DNA of 64,000 nucleotides from assembly GCA_934394545.1 (NCBI GenBank), contig CAKRRG010000002.1, positions 50,251 to 114,250 of the forward strand, written 5' to 3'. This DNA is from an uncultured Blautia sp. (lineage in GTDB: Bacteria > Bacillota > Clostridia > Lachnospirales > Lachnospiraceae). Shown here in pieces: positions 25,210 through 34,324 of this stretch (its first letter is position 1; each line of letters starts with the position of its first letter). The position numbers and the translations under genes were made by a program. The notes below the pieces were generated by a model. That model searched no databases and was not told the DNA's origin. It saw nothing but the letters and a program-made list of their open reading frames with translations.

Positions 25210-26532
25210 ATGAAAAGAAAAGTATATTTAGCAGCATTGGTAATGTGTATGGCACTTGCCGTAAATGGCTGTGGCGATAATAAAGAGACAACAGATACTA
25301 AGAACACTGCGACAGAGCAGCAGACAGAGAATACGGAGGAATCAGAGAAAACAGAGAATACACAGGCGCAGGCAGAGCCTTACACAGATTCTACCGGAGC
25401 TACCCGTCTTGTTTCTGTTGAGAATGTGGAGAAATACGTTACAATTGCAGATTATAAGGGAATTACTCTGGATAATTCTGTGCAGGAAGTGACGGATGAG
25501 GATATTGAGAATCGTGTGGCTGAGAATCTGAAAAATAGTGCAGAGACAGTGACGGATGAGAATGCCACTATCCAGAATGGAGACACGGCAACGATTAACT
25601 TTGTGGGAACTAAGGATGGCGAAGCTTTTGAGGGTGGAACCGGCAATAATTATGATCTTGTAATCGGAAGCGGTACTATGATCCCCGGATTCGAAGAGGG
25701 AATTGTGGGAATGAAGAAGGGCGAGACGAAGGATGTATCTGTAACCTTCCCGGAGAGTTATCGCAATACGGAACTGGCCGGACAGGATGCTGTTTTCCAG
25801 ATTACAGTACAGAGCTTTAAGAGACCACCGGAACTGACAGATGACTGGGTTGCGGCAAATACAGATTACAAGACTGTTGATGAGTATAAAGCAAATGTTC
25901 GTACACAGCTGGAGCAGGAAGCACAGGAGCAGGCAGACAATAGCCTGCGCAGCACTGCATGGAACACCGTTTATACGAATTCAGAGGTTGTAGAATATCC
26001 GGAAAAGGATGTGGAAGAGGCAACGAAGACCTTCCGTAATCAGGCAGAAGCTTATGCGAAGCAGGGAAATATGGAACTGGAAGATTTCGTAGCTTCTCAG
26101 GGTGTTTCTATGGAGGACTTCGAAGCTCAGTGCCAGCAATATGCACAGGCTAAGGTAAAACAGGATCTGCTTATTCAGGGAATTATGGATGCAGAGGGAA
26201 TGACTTTGGAGGACGAGGAGAGTCTTGCGATACAGAATCAGCTGGTAGAACAGTATGCGTCCGGTGACCTTGCAGCTCTTATTGATACGTATGGACAGGT
26301 AGCGGTAGATGAAAGTATTGGACTTATAAGAGTCCAGAATTTCATTATTGCAAATGCCAATTATGAGCAGGCAGCTTCTGAGGATACCGCAGAGGCAGCT
26401 GACGGTGAGGAGACTGGTACAACTGCAGACACAGGCACAGCAGCGGATGCGACAGCTGCGGATACAGAATCCACTGACACAGAATCTGCTGATACAGCAT
26501 CAGATGCACAGGATACGAATACGGAGAATTAA
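25210..26532 (+). CDS. Trigger-factor-like FKBP lipoprotein
   Basis: A 440-residue exported lipoprotein with lipobox VNGC (Cys21). After a Thr/Glu-rich linker comes an FKBP-type peptidyl-prolyl isomerase domain (about 110-200; DLVIGSGTMIPGFEEGIVGMK) and then a helical region resembling the trigger factor C-terminus (about 205-380). A repetitive Thr/Ala/Asp/Glu tail ends the protein. The lack of a ribosome-binding N-domain and the presence of a lipid anchor suggest a folding factor for exported proteins rather than a true trigger factor. It precedes nagA by 25 bp and may be co-transcribed with it. Confidence 0.83.
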   Translation: MKRKVYLAALVMCMALAVNGCGDNKETTDTKNTATEQQTENTEESEKTENTQAQAEPYTDSTGATRLVSVENVEKYVTIADYKGITLDNSVQEVTDEDIENRVAENLKNSAETVTDENATIQNGDTATINFVGTKDGEAFEGGTGNNYDLVIGSGTMIPGFEEGIVGMKKGETKDVSVTFPESYRNTELAGQDAVFQITVQSFKRPPELTDDWVAANTDYKTVDEYKANVRTQLEQEAQEQADNSLRSTAWNTVYTNSEVVEYPEKDVEEATKTFRNQAEAYAKQGNMELEDFVASQGVSMEDFEAQCQQYAQAKVKQDLLIQGIMDAEGMTLEDEESLAIQNQLVEQYASGDLAALIDTYGQVAVDESIGLIRVQNFIIANANYEQAASEDTAEAADGEETGTTADTGTAADATAADTESTDTESADTASDAQDTNTEN

Positions 26533-26557
26533 TTGATTCCAGGAGGGGCGGAGAATC

Positions 26558-27661
26558 ATGATCATTAAAAATGGAGAAGTATTTCAGGAGGACGGAAGCT
26601 TTAAGGTACAGGAACTGTATGTGGAGAATCATAAGCTTGTGGCTTCAGAAGCAGAGGTTACAGATAAAACAGTTGTAGATGCAAGTGGTCTTAAGGTGCT
26701 TCCGGGACTGGTGGATATTCACAGTCACGGCGCATTTGGCCATGATTTTTCTGATGCGGATCCAGAGGGGCTTAAGACGATCCTGAAATATGAGAAGAGC
26801 CACGGAATTACCTCTTATTGTCCTACATCCATGACATTACCGGCAGAGGAATTGAAGGAGATTTTTTCCACTATTAAAACAGTCGGAGAAATGAAGGATG
26901 GTGCGGCTGTACGGGGAATTAATATGGAGGGCCCGTTTCTGGATGCAAAGAAAAAGGGCGCTCATGTAGAGGAATATATCTGCAGACCGGATGCCGGCTT
27001 CTTCAGGAAACTCAATGAATATTCCGGTAATATGGTGAAGCTGGTAACTCTTGCACCTAATGTAGAAGGTGCTATGGAGTTTATTGATGAGGTGCATAAT
27101 GAAGTCTGCATTTCTTTGGGGCATACAGCAGCAGACTATAATACGTCAGCGGAAGCCATGAGAAGAGGCGCACATCATGTGACGCATCTTTATAATGCTA
27201 TGCAGCCTTTGGCACATAGAGATCCGGGGCTGATCGGAGCGGCCAGAGATGACGAACTGTGCATGGTCGAGTTGATCTGTGATGGAATTCATATTCATCC
27301 TTCTGTGATCCGTGCTACATTTAAGATGTTTGGACCAGAAAGGATTGCTCTGATCAGTGATTCCATGATGGCAACAGGAATGGAGAACGGAACCTATCAG
27401 CTGGGTGGACAAGAGGTTACAATGAAGGACTGCAAGGCAACCTTGAAGGATGGTACGATTGCAGGCTCTGCGACTAATCTGTATGACTGCATGCGCAAAG
27501 CGGTTTCTTTTGGGATACCTCTGGAGGAAGCAATTTTTGCAGCTACACGGAATCCGGCGAAGAGTATTGGTATTTATAATGAGGTCGGCTCTCTTTCTGT
27601 GGGAAAGGAAGCAGATATTCTTCTTGTGACAGATGATCTGGAACTGAGAAGAGTATTATAA
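26558..27661 (+). CDS. nagA: N-acetylglucosamine-6-phosphate deacetylase
   Basis: A 367-residue amidohydrolase-superfamily enzyme converting GlcNAc-6-P to GlcN-6-P and acetate in amino-sugar recycling. Seen are the DIHSHGAFGHDF motif near the N-terminus, the metal-site Glu region (NMEGPFLDAKKKGAH), the His ligands in SLGHTAADY and HVTHLYNAMQP, and the catalytic Asp in LISDSMMATGM. The start has an AGGAGGGG site. nagB is not in this window. The surrounding cell-wall deacetylases and folding lipoprotein give an envelope-turnover context. Confidence 0.93.
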   Translation: MIIKNGEVFQEDGSFKVQELYVENHKLVASEAEVTDKTVVDASGLKVLPGLVDIHSHGAFGHDFSDADPEGLKTILKYEKSHGITSYCPTSMTLPAEELKEIFSTIKTVGEMKDGAAVRGINMEGPFLDAKKKGAHVEEYICRPDAGFFRKLNEYSGNMVKLVTLAPNVEGAMEFIDEVHNEVCISLGHTAADYNTSAEAMRRGAHHVTHLYNAMQPLAHRDPGLIGAARDDELCMVELICDGIHIHPSVIRATFKMFGPERIALISDSMMATGMENGTYQLGGQEVTMKDCKATLKDGTIAGSATNLYDCMRKAVSFGIPLEEAIFAATRNPAKSIGIYNEVGSLSVGKEADILLVTDDLELRRVL

Positions 27662-27717
27662 GGAAAAGCAGCCAGATATGAGCTGCAATTGCAACACTAG
27701 ATAAAGAAGGAGTATAA

Positions 27718-28866
27718 ATGGACAGAAGGGTATTGCGCGAGAGAATGCGCAGAAAGCAGCGCCAGATAAGAAGACGTAAGATCATTAAACTGGTTACTTA
27801 TGTGGTGGCAATGCTGTTGGCTGTGGTTTTTGTAATAAGGGGAGTGATTTTTCCAATCATAAACAGAGTTGGGGGAAAAAGTACCGGAAAATCCCAGAGC
27901 GTGCAGGCAGAAGATACAGAAAATGCAGGGGCTTCTGATTCCGGTTCTACAGAAGCAGTGAGACAGCCGTTGAAGGGGCAGAGCGATGTGACGAAGGTAG
28001 CGGCTCTGACACCTGGCTGGCATGAGGATGATAACGGCCGTTGGTATCAGAATGCAGATGGTACATATTATGCAGATGGTTTTGCAGAAATTGATGGTGT
28101 GAAATATGCGTTTAATTCTAATGGGTACATGCAGACCGGCTGGGTAACGAAGGGGGTAAATGATTATTATTTTAATGAGGATGGTTCCTATAATTCAGAG
28201 AAGAAGCGTCCTTTAATTGCACTTACCTTTGATGATGGCCCCGGACAATATACCGACAAGCTTTTGGATTGTCTGGAGGAGAATAATGCACATGCGACAT
28301 TCTTTATGCTGGGATCGCTTGTAGGTCAGTATCCGGAGACTGTGAAGCGGATGGTTGAGCTTGGATGTGAGCTTGGAAATCATTCATGGGATCACCAGAA
28401 TATGCTGGATCTGAGTCTGGATGCCGTAGTAAAGGAATTTGGAGATACAGATCAGGCACTGCTTGATGCCTGTGGACAGGAATCCACAGTGATCCGTCCT
28501 CCTTATGGAAATTACACGGATGATATCATTGCGGCTGTAGGCAAGCCTTTTATCTTATGGTCTATTGACAGTCTGGACTGGAAGTATCTGGATGCAGACC
28601 TGGATTACGATGGAATCATGAATGACAGTAATCTGGGAGATGGGGCTGTTATTCTGATGCACGATATTCATGAACCTTCTGTGGAGGCTGCACTCAGGCT
28701 GATTCCGGCACTTGTTGACCAGGGATATAAGCTGGTAACGGTCAGTGAGATGGCAGAGGCAAAAAATGTTACACTTAAACCGGCTAAGTATGCAGAATTC
28801 TGGCAGAGTGCACTTGATGCTGGTTATGTACCTGGATATAACGGGGACAGTTCTTCTGATGAATAA
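27718..28866 (+). CDS. Polysaccharide deacetylase with cell-wall-binding repeats
   Basis: A 382-residue membrane-anchored enzyme. A basic cytoplasmic tail and one helix (about 22-45) are followed by two to three aromatic CW_binding repeats (WYQNADGTYYADGF, YAFNSNGYMQTGW). The NodB deacetylase domain then has complete motifs: TFDDGP (Asp172, Asp173), NHSWDHQ (His222, His226), RPPYGNY and LMHDIHE. It probably deacetylates peptidoglycan N-acetyl sugars, which would increase lysozyme resistance. Unlike the paralogue at 23390, all catalytic residues are present. A strong terminator follows at once. Confidence 0.9.
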   Translation: MDRRVLRERMRRKQRQIRRRKIIKLVTYVVAMLLAVVFVIRGVIFPIINRVGGKSTGKSQSVQAEDTENAGASDSGSTEAVRQPLKGQSDVTKVAALTPGWHEDDNGRWYQNADGTYYADGFAEIDGVKYAFNSNGYMQTGWVTKGVNDYYFNEDGSYNSEKKRPLIALTFDDGPGQYTDKLLDCLEENNAHATFFMLGSLVGQYPETVKRMVELGCELGNHSWDHQNMLDLSLDAVVKEFGDTDQALLDACGQESTVIRPPYGNYTDDIIAAVGKPFILWSIDSLDWKYLDADLDYDGIMNDSNLGDGAVILMHDIHEPSVEAALRLIPALVDQGYKLVTVSEMAEAKNVTLKPAKYAEFWQSALDAGYVPGYNGDSSSDE

Positions 28867-28871
28867 ATCAA

Positions 28872-28917
28872 ACGCTTGTACTTATGATAAAAATATCAAA
28901 GTACAAGCGTATTTTTT
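28872..28917 (+). terminator. Terminator after the NodB-family gene
   Basis: A perfect 12-bp stem, ACGCTTGTACTT (28872-28883) with AAGTACAAGCGT (28899-28910), is followed by A and seven T. Confidence 0.9.
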
Positions 28918-29041
28918 TACAGTAAAAATTGATTTCAATGTATATTCTTTATGAATAATAGACAAATTTATGGTAGCACAGGAAAAAAGAGTGTGCTATA
29001 ATGTACATAAGAATTTGAGAGTTTAGGGAGGTAACTGTCTG

Positions 29042-30925
29042 ATGGGAGAGAAATTACAGTTTACAGAGCTTGACCAGTATCTTTTTGGTCAGGGTACCCA
29101 TTATGATGTGTACAGGAAGCTTGGGGCTCATCCTTTAAAGGATGGGAAAGAAGAAGGTGTTTATTTTGCAGTATGGGCGCCTAATGCACAGGCTGTTTCT
29201 GTAATTGGAGAGTTTAATGAGTGGGCTGAGCAGGCGAATCCGATGACCAAGGCAGGCCCTATTGGTGTGTTTGAGACATTTGTCCCGAAAGCAAAGATTG
29301 GACAACTATACAAGTTTTTTATTGTGGGAATGAATGGAGAACATATTTATAAAGCAGATCCATATGCCAATGAAGCAGAGCTTCGTCCTGGAACTGCGTC
29401 CCGAATTACAGACATTCAGAACTATAAATGGAAGGATGCCACCTGGATGAAGAATCGTCAGAAGTTTGACGAAAATAAGGATGCCATGGCAATTTATGAG
29501 GTACATCCGGGCTCCTGGAGAAAGCATCCGGCTACAGAGGAAGATGAGAAGGGCTTTTACAATTACAGGGAACTGGCAGTGAAGCTCGCCCAGTATGTGA
29601 AGGAAATGGGTTATACACATGTGGAGTTGATGGGGATTGCAGAGCATCCGTTTGATGGTTCCTGGGGGTATCAGGTTACCGGTTATTATGCTCCAACCTC
29701 CCGTTATGGAACACCGCAGGATTTTAAATTCCTGGTGGATTACCTTCACAGACAGAAAATTGGAGTTATTCTGGACTGGGTACCGGCACATTTTCCGAAG
29801 GATGCACATGGTCTGGCGAATTTTGACGGAACTGCGGTTTATGAGCATGAGGATCCAAGACAGGGGGAGCATCCGGACTGGGGAACTAAGATTTATAACT
29901 ATGGAAGACCAGAGGTGAAGAATTTCCTTATTGCCAATGCTTTGTTCTGGATCGAGGAGTGTCATGTGGATGGTCTCCGTGTTGATGCAGTTGCGTCCAT
30001 GTTATATCTGGATTACGGTAAGAGTGATGGTCAGTGGGTAGCGAACAAATATGGCGGAAATCAGAATTTAGAAGCAATTGAATTTTTTAAGCATCTGAAT
30101 ACTGTGGTTCTGGGAAGAAATCATGGCACAGTTATGATCGCAGAGGAGTCTACTGCATGGCCTAAGGTTACCGGAAAGGCAGAGGACGACGGTCTTGGAT
30201 TTTCTCTGAAGTGGAATATGGGCTGGATGAACGACTTCCTGGAGTATATGAAGCTGGATCCCTACTTCCGTAAATTCAATCATAATAAGATGACGTTTTC
30301 TATGACCTATGCGTACAGTGAGAAATACGTGCTTGTAATTTCTCATGATGAGGTAGTTCATCTGAAGAAATCCATGCTGGAGAAAATGCCTGGTGAGCTG
30401 GATGATAAGTTTAAGAATCTGAAGGCTGCTTATACATTTATGTTTTGTCATCCTGGCAAGAAGCTTCTGTTCATGGGGCAGGAGTTTGGTCAGCTCCGGG
30501 AGTGGAGCGAGGAAAGAGAGCTTGACTGGTTCCTTCTGGGAGAAGAAAAGCATCGTGAACTTAAGGATTTTGTCCAGACCCTTCTGAAAATGTACTGTAA
30601 ATATCCGGCACTTTATGGAATGGATACAGATCCTTCCGGATTCGAATGGATCAATGCTGATGATGGTGACAGAAGTATTTATAGTTTCGTAAGAAAGTCA
30701 CCTACCGGTAGAAATAATCTTTTGGTAGTGTGCAATTTCACTCCTGTGGATCGTCCGGACTATCGGGTGGGTGTTCCGAAGAAGAAACAGTATACATTAG
30801 TTCTGAATGAAAATGGAAAGACAGAGAAGAAGACATTTAAGGCAGAGAAACAGGAATGTGATAATCGTCCGTTTTCTTTCGCTTATCCACTTCCAGCCTA
30901 TGGAGTGGCTATTTTTCAGTACTAA
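29042..30925 (+). CDS. glgB: 1,4-alpha-glucan branching enzyme
   Basis: A 627-residue GH13 enzyme that introduces alpha-1,6 branches into glycogen. The N-terminal CBM48 domain (YFAVWAPNAQAVSVIGEFNEW) is followed by the catalytic barrel with nucleophile Asp315 (GLRVDAVASML), acid/base Glu368 (IAEEST) and transition-state Asp436 (SHDEVVH), and a C-terminal beta-domain. The length and domain order are normal for the family. A TATAAT -10 occurs at 28997-29002 without a clear -35. No other glycogen genes are nearby, so it is separated from any glg operon. Confidence 0.93.
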   Translation: MGEKLQFTELDQYLFGQGTHYDVYRKLGAHPLKDGKEEGVYFAVWAPNAQAVSVIGEFNEWAEQANPMTKAGPIGVFETFVPKAKIGQLYKFFIVGMNGEHIYKADPYANEAELRPGTASRITDIQNYKWKDATWMKNRQKFDENKDAMAIYEVHPGSWRKHPATEEDEKGFYNYRELAVKLAQYVKEMGYTHVELMGIAEHPFDGSWGYQVTGYYAPTSRYGTPQDFKFLVDYLHRQKIGVILDWVPAHFPKDAHGLANFDGTAVYEHEDPRQGEHPDWGTKIYNYGRPEVKNFLIANALFWIEECHVDGLRVDAVASMLYLDYGKSDGQWVANKYGGNQNLEAIEFFKHLNTVVLGRNHGTVMIAEESTAWPKVTGKAEDDGLGFSLKWNMGWMNDFLEYMKLDPYFRKFNHNKMTFSMTYAYSEKYVLVISHDEVVHLKKSMLEKMPGELDDKFKNLKAAYTFMFCHPGKKLLFMGQEFGQLREWSEERELDWFLLGEEKHRELKDFVQTLLKMYCKYPALYGMDTDPSGFEWINADDGDRSIYSFVRKSPTGRNNLLVVCNFTPVDRPDYRVGVPKKKQYTLVLNENGKTEKKTFKAEKQECDNRPFSFAYPLPAYGVAIFQY

Positions 30926-31043
30926 ATAGCAATAATGCTTGCTCGTGAGGGGTTGGAATAGTATTAAAACTGCCTAAAGAACAGAAGAGAAAACAGCTTT
31001 GTTTGTGAGTGTTGGGGATTTTTTACAGATGTCAAAAAACTTG

Positions 31044-31072
31044 TTGATATTTGGTAAAAGTTGCGCTATAAT
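31044..31072 (+). promoter_or_regulatory. Near-consensus promoter for the 77-aa gene
   Basis: TTGATA (31044-31049) and a perfect TATAAT (31067-31072) are separated by the ideal 17 bp. The transcript would start near 31079 and read the small conserved gene. Confidence 0.8.
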
Positions 31073-31128
31073 GAGCGCGAACAAAGAGAAATGAAAATAG
31101 TTGTACATGTTGAAAGGAGAATATTGAC

Positions 31129-31362
31129 ATGAAAGTATCTAATATTAAAGACGTTCAGAAATTTTTTGATGTAGTTGACAGTTGTGCTGGCAGGGTAGAG
31201 CTTGTAACTGGTGAAGGAGACAGACTGAATCTGAAATCTAAGTTATCACAGTATGTATCTCTTGCAAATATTTTCTCTAATGGTGAGATCCCGGAGCTTG
31301 AGATCGTTGCATACGAGAAAGAGGATATTGATAAGCTTATGCATTTCATGATCAATGGCTGA
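31129..31362 (+). CDS. Conserved 77-residue protein of unknown function
   Basis: A small acidic-basic balanced soluble protein beginning MKVSNIKDVQKFFDVVDSC. No motif of known function is visible; the pattern of short helices around a beta hairpin (VELVTGEGDRLNLKSKL) suggests a compact fold. It has one of the strongest promoters in the window and a good GAAAGGAG ribosome site, so it is probably abundantly expressed. It is followed by two hairpins and then the GTPase gene. I recall similar short proteins in related Clostridia but no established role. Confidence 0.8.
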   Translation: MKVSNIKDVQKFFDVVDSCAGRVELVTGEGDRLNLKSKLSQYVSLANIFSNGEIPELEIVAYEKEDIDKLMHFMING

Positions 31363-31400
31363 TTTGCATGATTTTGTGAAATTAGGACAATATGATACCA

Positions 31401-31480
31401 GGGGTAAAAGGTCAAAAAGCCTTTGACCCCCGACATCATAATATATCAGGGGGGATGTGACATAGTCATGTCCCCTTTTC
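31401..31480 (+). terminator. Tandem hairpins with terminator before the His-rich GTPase gene
   Basis: The first hairpin is GGTCAAA/TTTGACC (31410-31416 with 31422-31428). The second is an 11-bp stem (31451-31461 with 31465-31475) with loop ATA followed by TTTT. A CCCCC run at 31427-31431 could instead pair with GGGGG at 31450-31454 and break both, so an antiterminator form is possible. Confidence 0.65.
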
Positions 31481-31507
31481 TAGCTATATAAGAAAGGGGA
31501 ATATAAA

Positions 31508-32674
31508 ATGGTAAAGATTGACATTATTTCCGGGTTCCTTGGAGCCGGAAAGACAACTCTTATTAAGAAGCTTCTGAAGGAAGCCTTCGAAGGTGAGCAG
31601 GTAGTCCTGATTGAGAATGAGTTTGGCGAAATCGGGATTGATGGTGGTTTCCTTAAGGATGCCGGAATCGAGATCCGTGAGATGAATTCCGGTTGCATCT
31701 GCTGTTCTCTGGTTGGAGATTTTGGTGCTTCTCTTAAAGAGGTTGTGGAGAAATATCATCCGGATCGTATCCTGATTGAGCCATCTGGTGTTGGTAAACT
31801 TTCGGATGTTATTAAGGCTGTACAGGGCGTAGAAGAGGAAGTTGATATTGAACTGAACAGCTATACCACAGTTGTGGATGCAAAGAAATGTAAAATGTAT
31901 ATGAGAAACTTTGGCGAATTTTTCGATAATCAGGTTCAGTATGCAGGTGCGATCATTATGAGCCGTACTGATATTGTAGATGAGAAAAAAGCAATGGAAT
32001 CCATGGAGCTTCTTCGTTCTATTAACGAGAAGGCAGCAATTATCACTACTCCTATTGAGAAACTGGATGGAAAGAAAATTCTGGAGGTTATGGAGCATCC
32101 GGTATCTCTGGCAGATGAGTTGTTAGAGGAAGAGCATCATCATCACCATCATCACGATCATGATGAGGAATGCTGCTGCGGACATGACCATGATCACGAG
32201 CATGAGCATCATCATCACGACCATGATGGAGAGTGTGGCTGCGGACATGACCATGATCACGAGCATGAGCATCATCATCACGACCATGATGGAGAGTGTG
32301 GCTGCGGACATGATCATGACCACGAGCATGAGCATCATCATCACGACCATGATGGAGAGTGTGGCTGTGGACATGATCATCACCATCATCATGCAGATGA
32401 GGTATTTACCAGCTGGGGACGTGAGACTATTAAGAAATTTACAAGAGAGAATCTTGAGAAGATGCTTGAGGAGCTTTCCTCTTCTGATGAGTATGGTGTG
32501 ATTCTTCGTGCGAAGGGAATGCTTCCCGCGGAAGACGGAACCTGGATTTATTTTGATATGGTTCCGGAGGAAACAGAAATTCGTGAAGGCTCTCCAGAGT
32601 ACACCGGACGTCTTTGCGTAATTGGCTCTAAATTAAAAGAAGATAAGCTTGCCCAGCTTTTTGGCGTAGCATAA
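31508..32674 (+). CDS. COG0523/CobW-type GTPase with His-rich metal-binding repeats
   Basis: A 388-residue G3E-family P-loop GTPase, a class of metallochaperones for zinc, cobalt or nickel. The P-loop GFLGAGKTT (residues 9-17) and the metal-binding CICC motif (Cys63-Cys66) are intact. A long insertion around residues 210-300 is made of His/Asp/Glu/Cys-rich units with GECGCG cores, encoded by a 63-bp tandem repeat. The C-terminal CobW_C domain follows. The insert should bind many metal ions, as a store or as a sensor of zinc. It is followed after 24 bp by a second GTPase, presumably its partner. Confidence 0.9.
   Translation: MVKIDIISGFLGAGKTTLIKKLLKEAFEGEQVVLIENEFGEIGIDGGFLKDAGIEIREMNSGCICCSLVGDFGASLKEVVEKYHPDRILIEPSGVGKLSDVIKAVQGVEEEVDIELNSYTTVVDAKKCKMYMRNFGEFFDNQVQYAGAIIMSRTDIVDEKKAMESMELLRSINEKAAIITTPIEKLDGKKILEVMEHPVSLADELLEEEHHHHHHHDHDEECCCGHDHDHEHEHHHHDHDGECGCGHDHDHEHEHHHHDHDGECGCGHDHDHEHEHHHHDHDGECGCGHDHHHHHADEVFTSWGRETIKKFTRENLEKMLEELSSSDEYGVILRAKGMLPAEDGTWIYFDMVPEETEIREGSPEYTGRLCVIGSKLKEDKLAQLFGVA
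32144..32392 (+). repeat. 63-bp tandem repeat in the GTPase gene
   Basis: Four units start at 32144, 32207, 32270 and 32333. Units two to four are almost identical; the first is diverged and the last is cut short. Each encodes 21 residues of His, Asp, Glu and a GECGCG core. The near identity implies recent unequal exchange or slippage. Confidence 0.9.
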
Positions 32675-32698
32675 AAAATACAGGGAGGTTTCTGTAAC

Positions 32699-33649
32699 AT
32701 GGATGAAATTACAGTACCGATTTATCTCATAACCGGTTTTCTGGAAAGCGGCAAGACCTCTTTTCTCAGTTTTACTCTCCAGCAGGATTATTTCCGTACA
32801 GAGGGAAAGACTCTTCTGATTCTCTGCGAGGAAGGAGAAGAAGAGTACGATGAGGATGCTCTTGCGAAGGATAATGTTGTAATTGAGGTTATAGAGAAGG
32901 AAGAGGATCTCACACCAGAGCGTCTCCAGGCCCTGGATATTATCCATCAGCCGGAGCGAGTGGTTATGGAATATAATGGAATGTGGCTGGTAAGCAAGTT
33001 TGAGGAAATGAAGCTTCCGGCAGGCTGGGGAATTGAACAGCACATTACCTGTGTGGATGCAAGTACATTTCAAGTATACATGCAGAATATGAAGTCTATT
33101 TTTATGGATATGGCCCGCAACTCAGATATGGTGGTATTCAACCGGTGTAAGAAAGAATATCCTCTTGCAAACTTCCGCAGAAGTATTAAGGTTGTAAATC
33201 CAAGTGCGGAGGTTATTTTCGAAGATGAAGAGGGCGAGATGACAGATATTTTCGCAGATCAGATGCCATTTGACATGGATGCGGATATTGTGGACATTCC
33301 ACCGGAGGATTACGGAATCTGGTTTGTAGATGCTATGGACCATCCAGATCGTTATGTGGGAAAAACCCTTCGCTTTAAAGCTCGTGCAAGACGTCCAAGG
33401 GGAATGGGCAGCAAATTTTTTATTCCGGGACGTACAGCTATGACCTGCTGTGCAGATGATACTTCTTTCCTTGGATATATCTGTAAGAGTGCATATGCAC
33501 CGAAGCTGAAACCAGGGGAGTGGGTTGAAGTTACGGCGAAGGTTGCCTTTGAGAACCGTTCGGAATATCAGGGAGAAGGAATTGTCCTTTATGCAGAGAA
33601 CGTAACACCTTGTGAGCCTTTGGCAGATGAAATGGTTTACTTTAATTAA
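32699..33649 (+). CDS. CobW-like GTPase fused to a CCADD domain
   Basis: A 316-residue protein with a G3E-like P-loop (GFLESGKTS, residues 13-21) but no CxCC motif; an acidic stretch, CEEGEEEYDED, lies in the early half instead. The C-terminal 100 residues form an OB-like domain with TAMTCCADD (Cys250, Cys251), a signature I associate with the TIGR03943/YcgQ family of putative permease partners for the COG0523-linked YcgR. The two GTPase genes are 24 bp apart, suggesting a shared metal-handling role. The fusion interpretation is by eye and the function is unknown. Confidence 0.72.
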   Translation: MDEITVPIYLITGFLESGKTSFLSFTLQQDYFRTEGKTLLILCEEGEEEYDEDALAKDNVVIEVIEKEEDLTPERLQALDIIHQPERVVMEYNGMWLVSKFEEMKLPAGWGIEQHITCVDASTFQVYMQNMKSIFMDMARNSDMVVFNRCKKEYPLANFRRSIKVVNPSAEVIFEDEEGEMTDIFADQMPFDMDADIVDIPPEDYGIWFVDAMDHPDRYVGKTLRFKARARRPRGMGSKFFIPGRTAMTCCADDTSFLGYICKSAYAPKLKPGEWVEVTAKVAFENRSEYQGEGIVLYAENVTPCEPLADEMVYFN

Positions 33650-33695
33650 TCGAATCAGGCAGTACGGTCATAATAAAATTAAGGAAAATAAGAGT

Positions 33696-34271
33696 ATGTA
33701 TTTAGTTGTTGGTCTGGGAAATCCAGGAAAGCAGTATGAAGCAACCCGCCACAATATGGGATTTGACACAATTGACCTGCTTGTGGAACGTCATAAGATT
33801 CCGCAGGGCGGCGTAAAATTTAATGCCATGTATGGTTCTGGCTTTATTGGAGGAGAAAAGGTGATTTTTATGAAGCCTTTGTCCTTTATGAATTTAAGCG
33901 GTGGTCCGGTGCAGGAAATGGCAGCCTATTTCAAAATTGATCCAGAGAGCCAGCTGATCATCATTCAGGATGATATTGATCTGGAACCGGGACAGCTTCG
34001 TATCCGGAAACAGGGCAGTGCAGGCGGACATAATGGATTGAAGGACATTATCGGCAGGCTTGGAACGCAGAAATTTATGCGTATAAAGATTGGCGTAGGT
34101 GCAAAGCCTAAGGGCTGGGATCTTGCAGATCATGTGCTTGGGCGTTTTTCAGCAGAGGATCGCAGACTTGTGGATGAAACAATCCAGCTTGCTGCAGATG
34201 CAGTAGAAAAAATTATAACAGATGGCCCGGATGCGGCTATGAATGAATACAACAGAAGGAAGTCCAGTTAA
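33696..34271 (+). CDS. pth: Peptidyl-tRNA hydrolase
   Basis: A 191-residue enzyme that recycles peptidyl-tRNA released from stalled ribosomes. The opening VVGLGNPGKQYEATRHNMGF contains the conserved Asn and catalytic His, and DDIDLEPGQLRIRKQGSAGGHNGLK contains the active-site Asp and substrate-binding residues. ATG 33696 is chosen over a longer upstream frame because it gives the canonical start MYLVVGLGNPG and has an AAGGAAA site. The pth-mfd order is a common Firmicutes arrangement. Confidence 0.96.
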   Translation: MYLVVGLGNPGKQYEATRHNMGFDTIDLLVERHKIPQGGVKFNAMYGSGFIGGEKVIFMKPLSFMNLSGGPVQEMAAYFKIDPESQLIIIQDDIDLEPGQLRIRKQGSAGGHNGLKDIIGRLGTQKFMRIKIGVGAKPKGWDLADHVLGRFSAEDRRLVDETIQLAADAVEKIITDGPDAAMNEYNRRKSS

Positions 34272-34324
34272 CAAACTGGGCTTCTTTTTCCTGAAAGAAC
34301 GGAAAACCAAGAAGGAGGAGAGTC

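Noticed and set aside
32123..32501. Repetitive frames of Met/Val or Met/Ile/Thr on both strands, and a possible CRISPR-like repeat
   Set aside because: They are other-frame readings of the His-rich 63-bp tandem repeat; there are no spacers, so it is not a CRISPR array.
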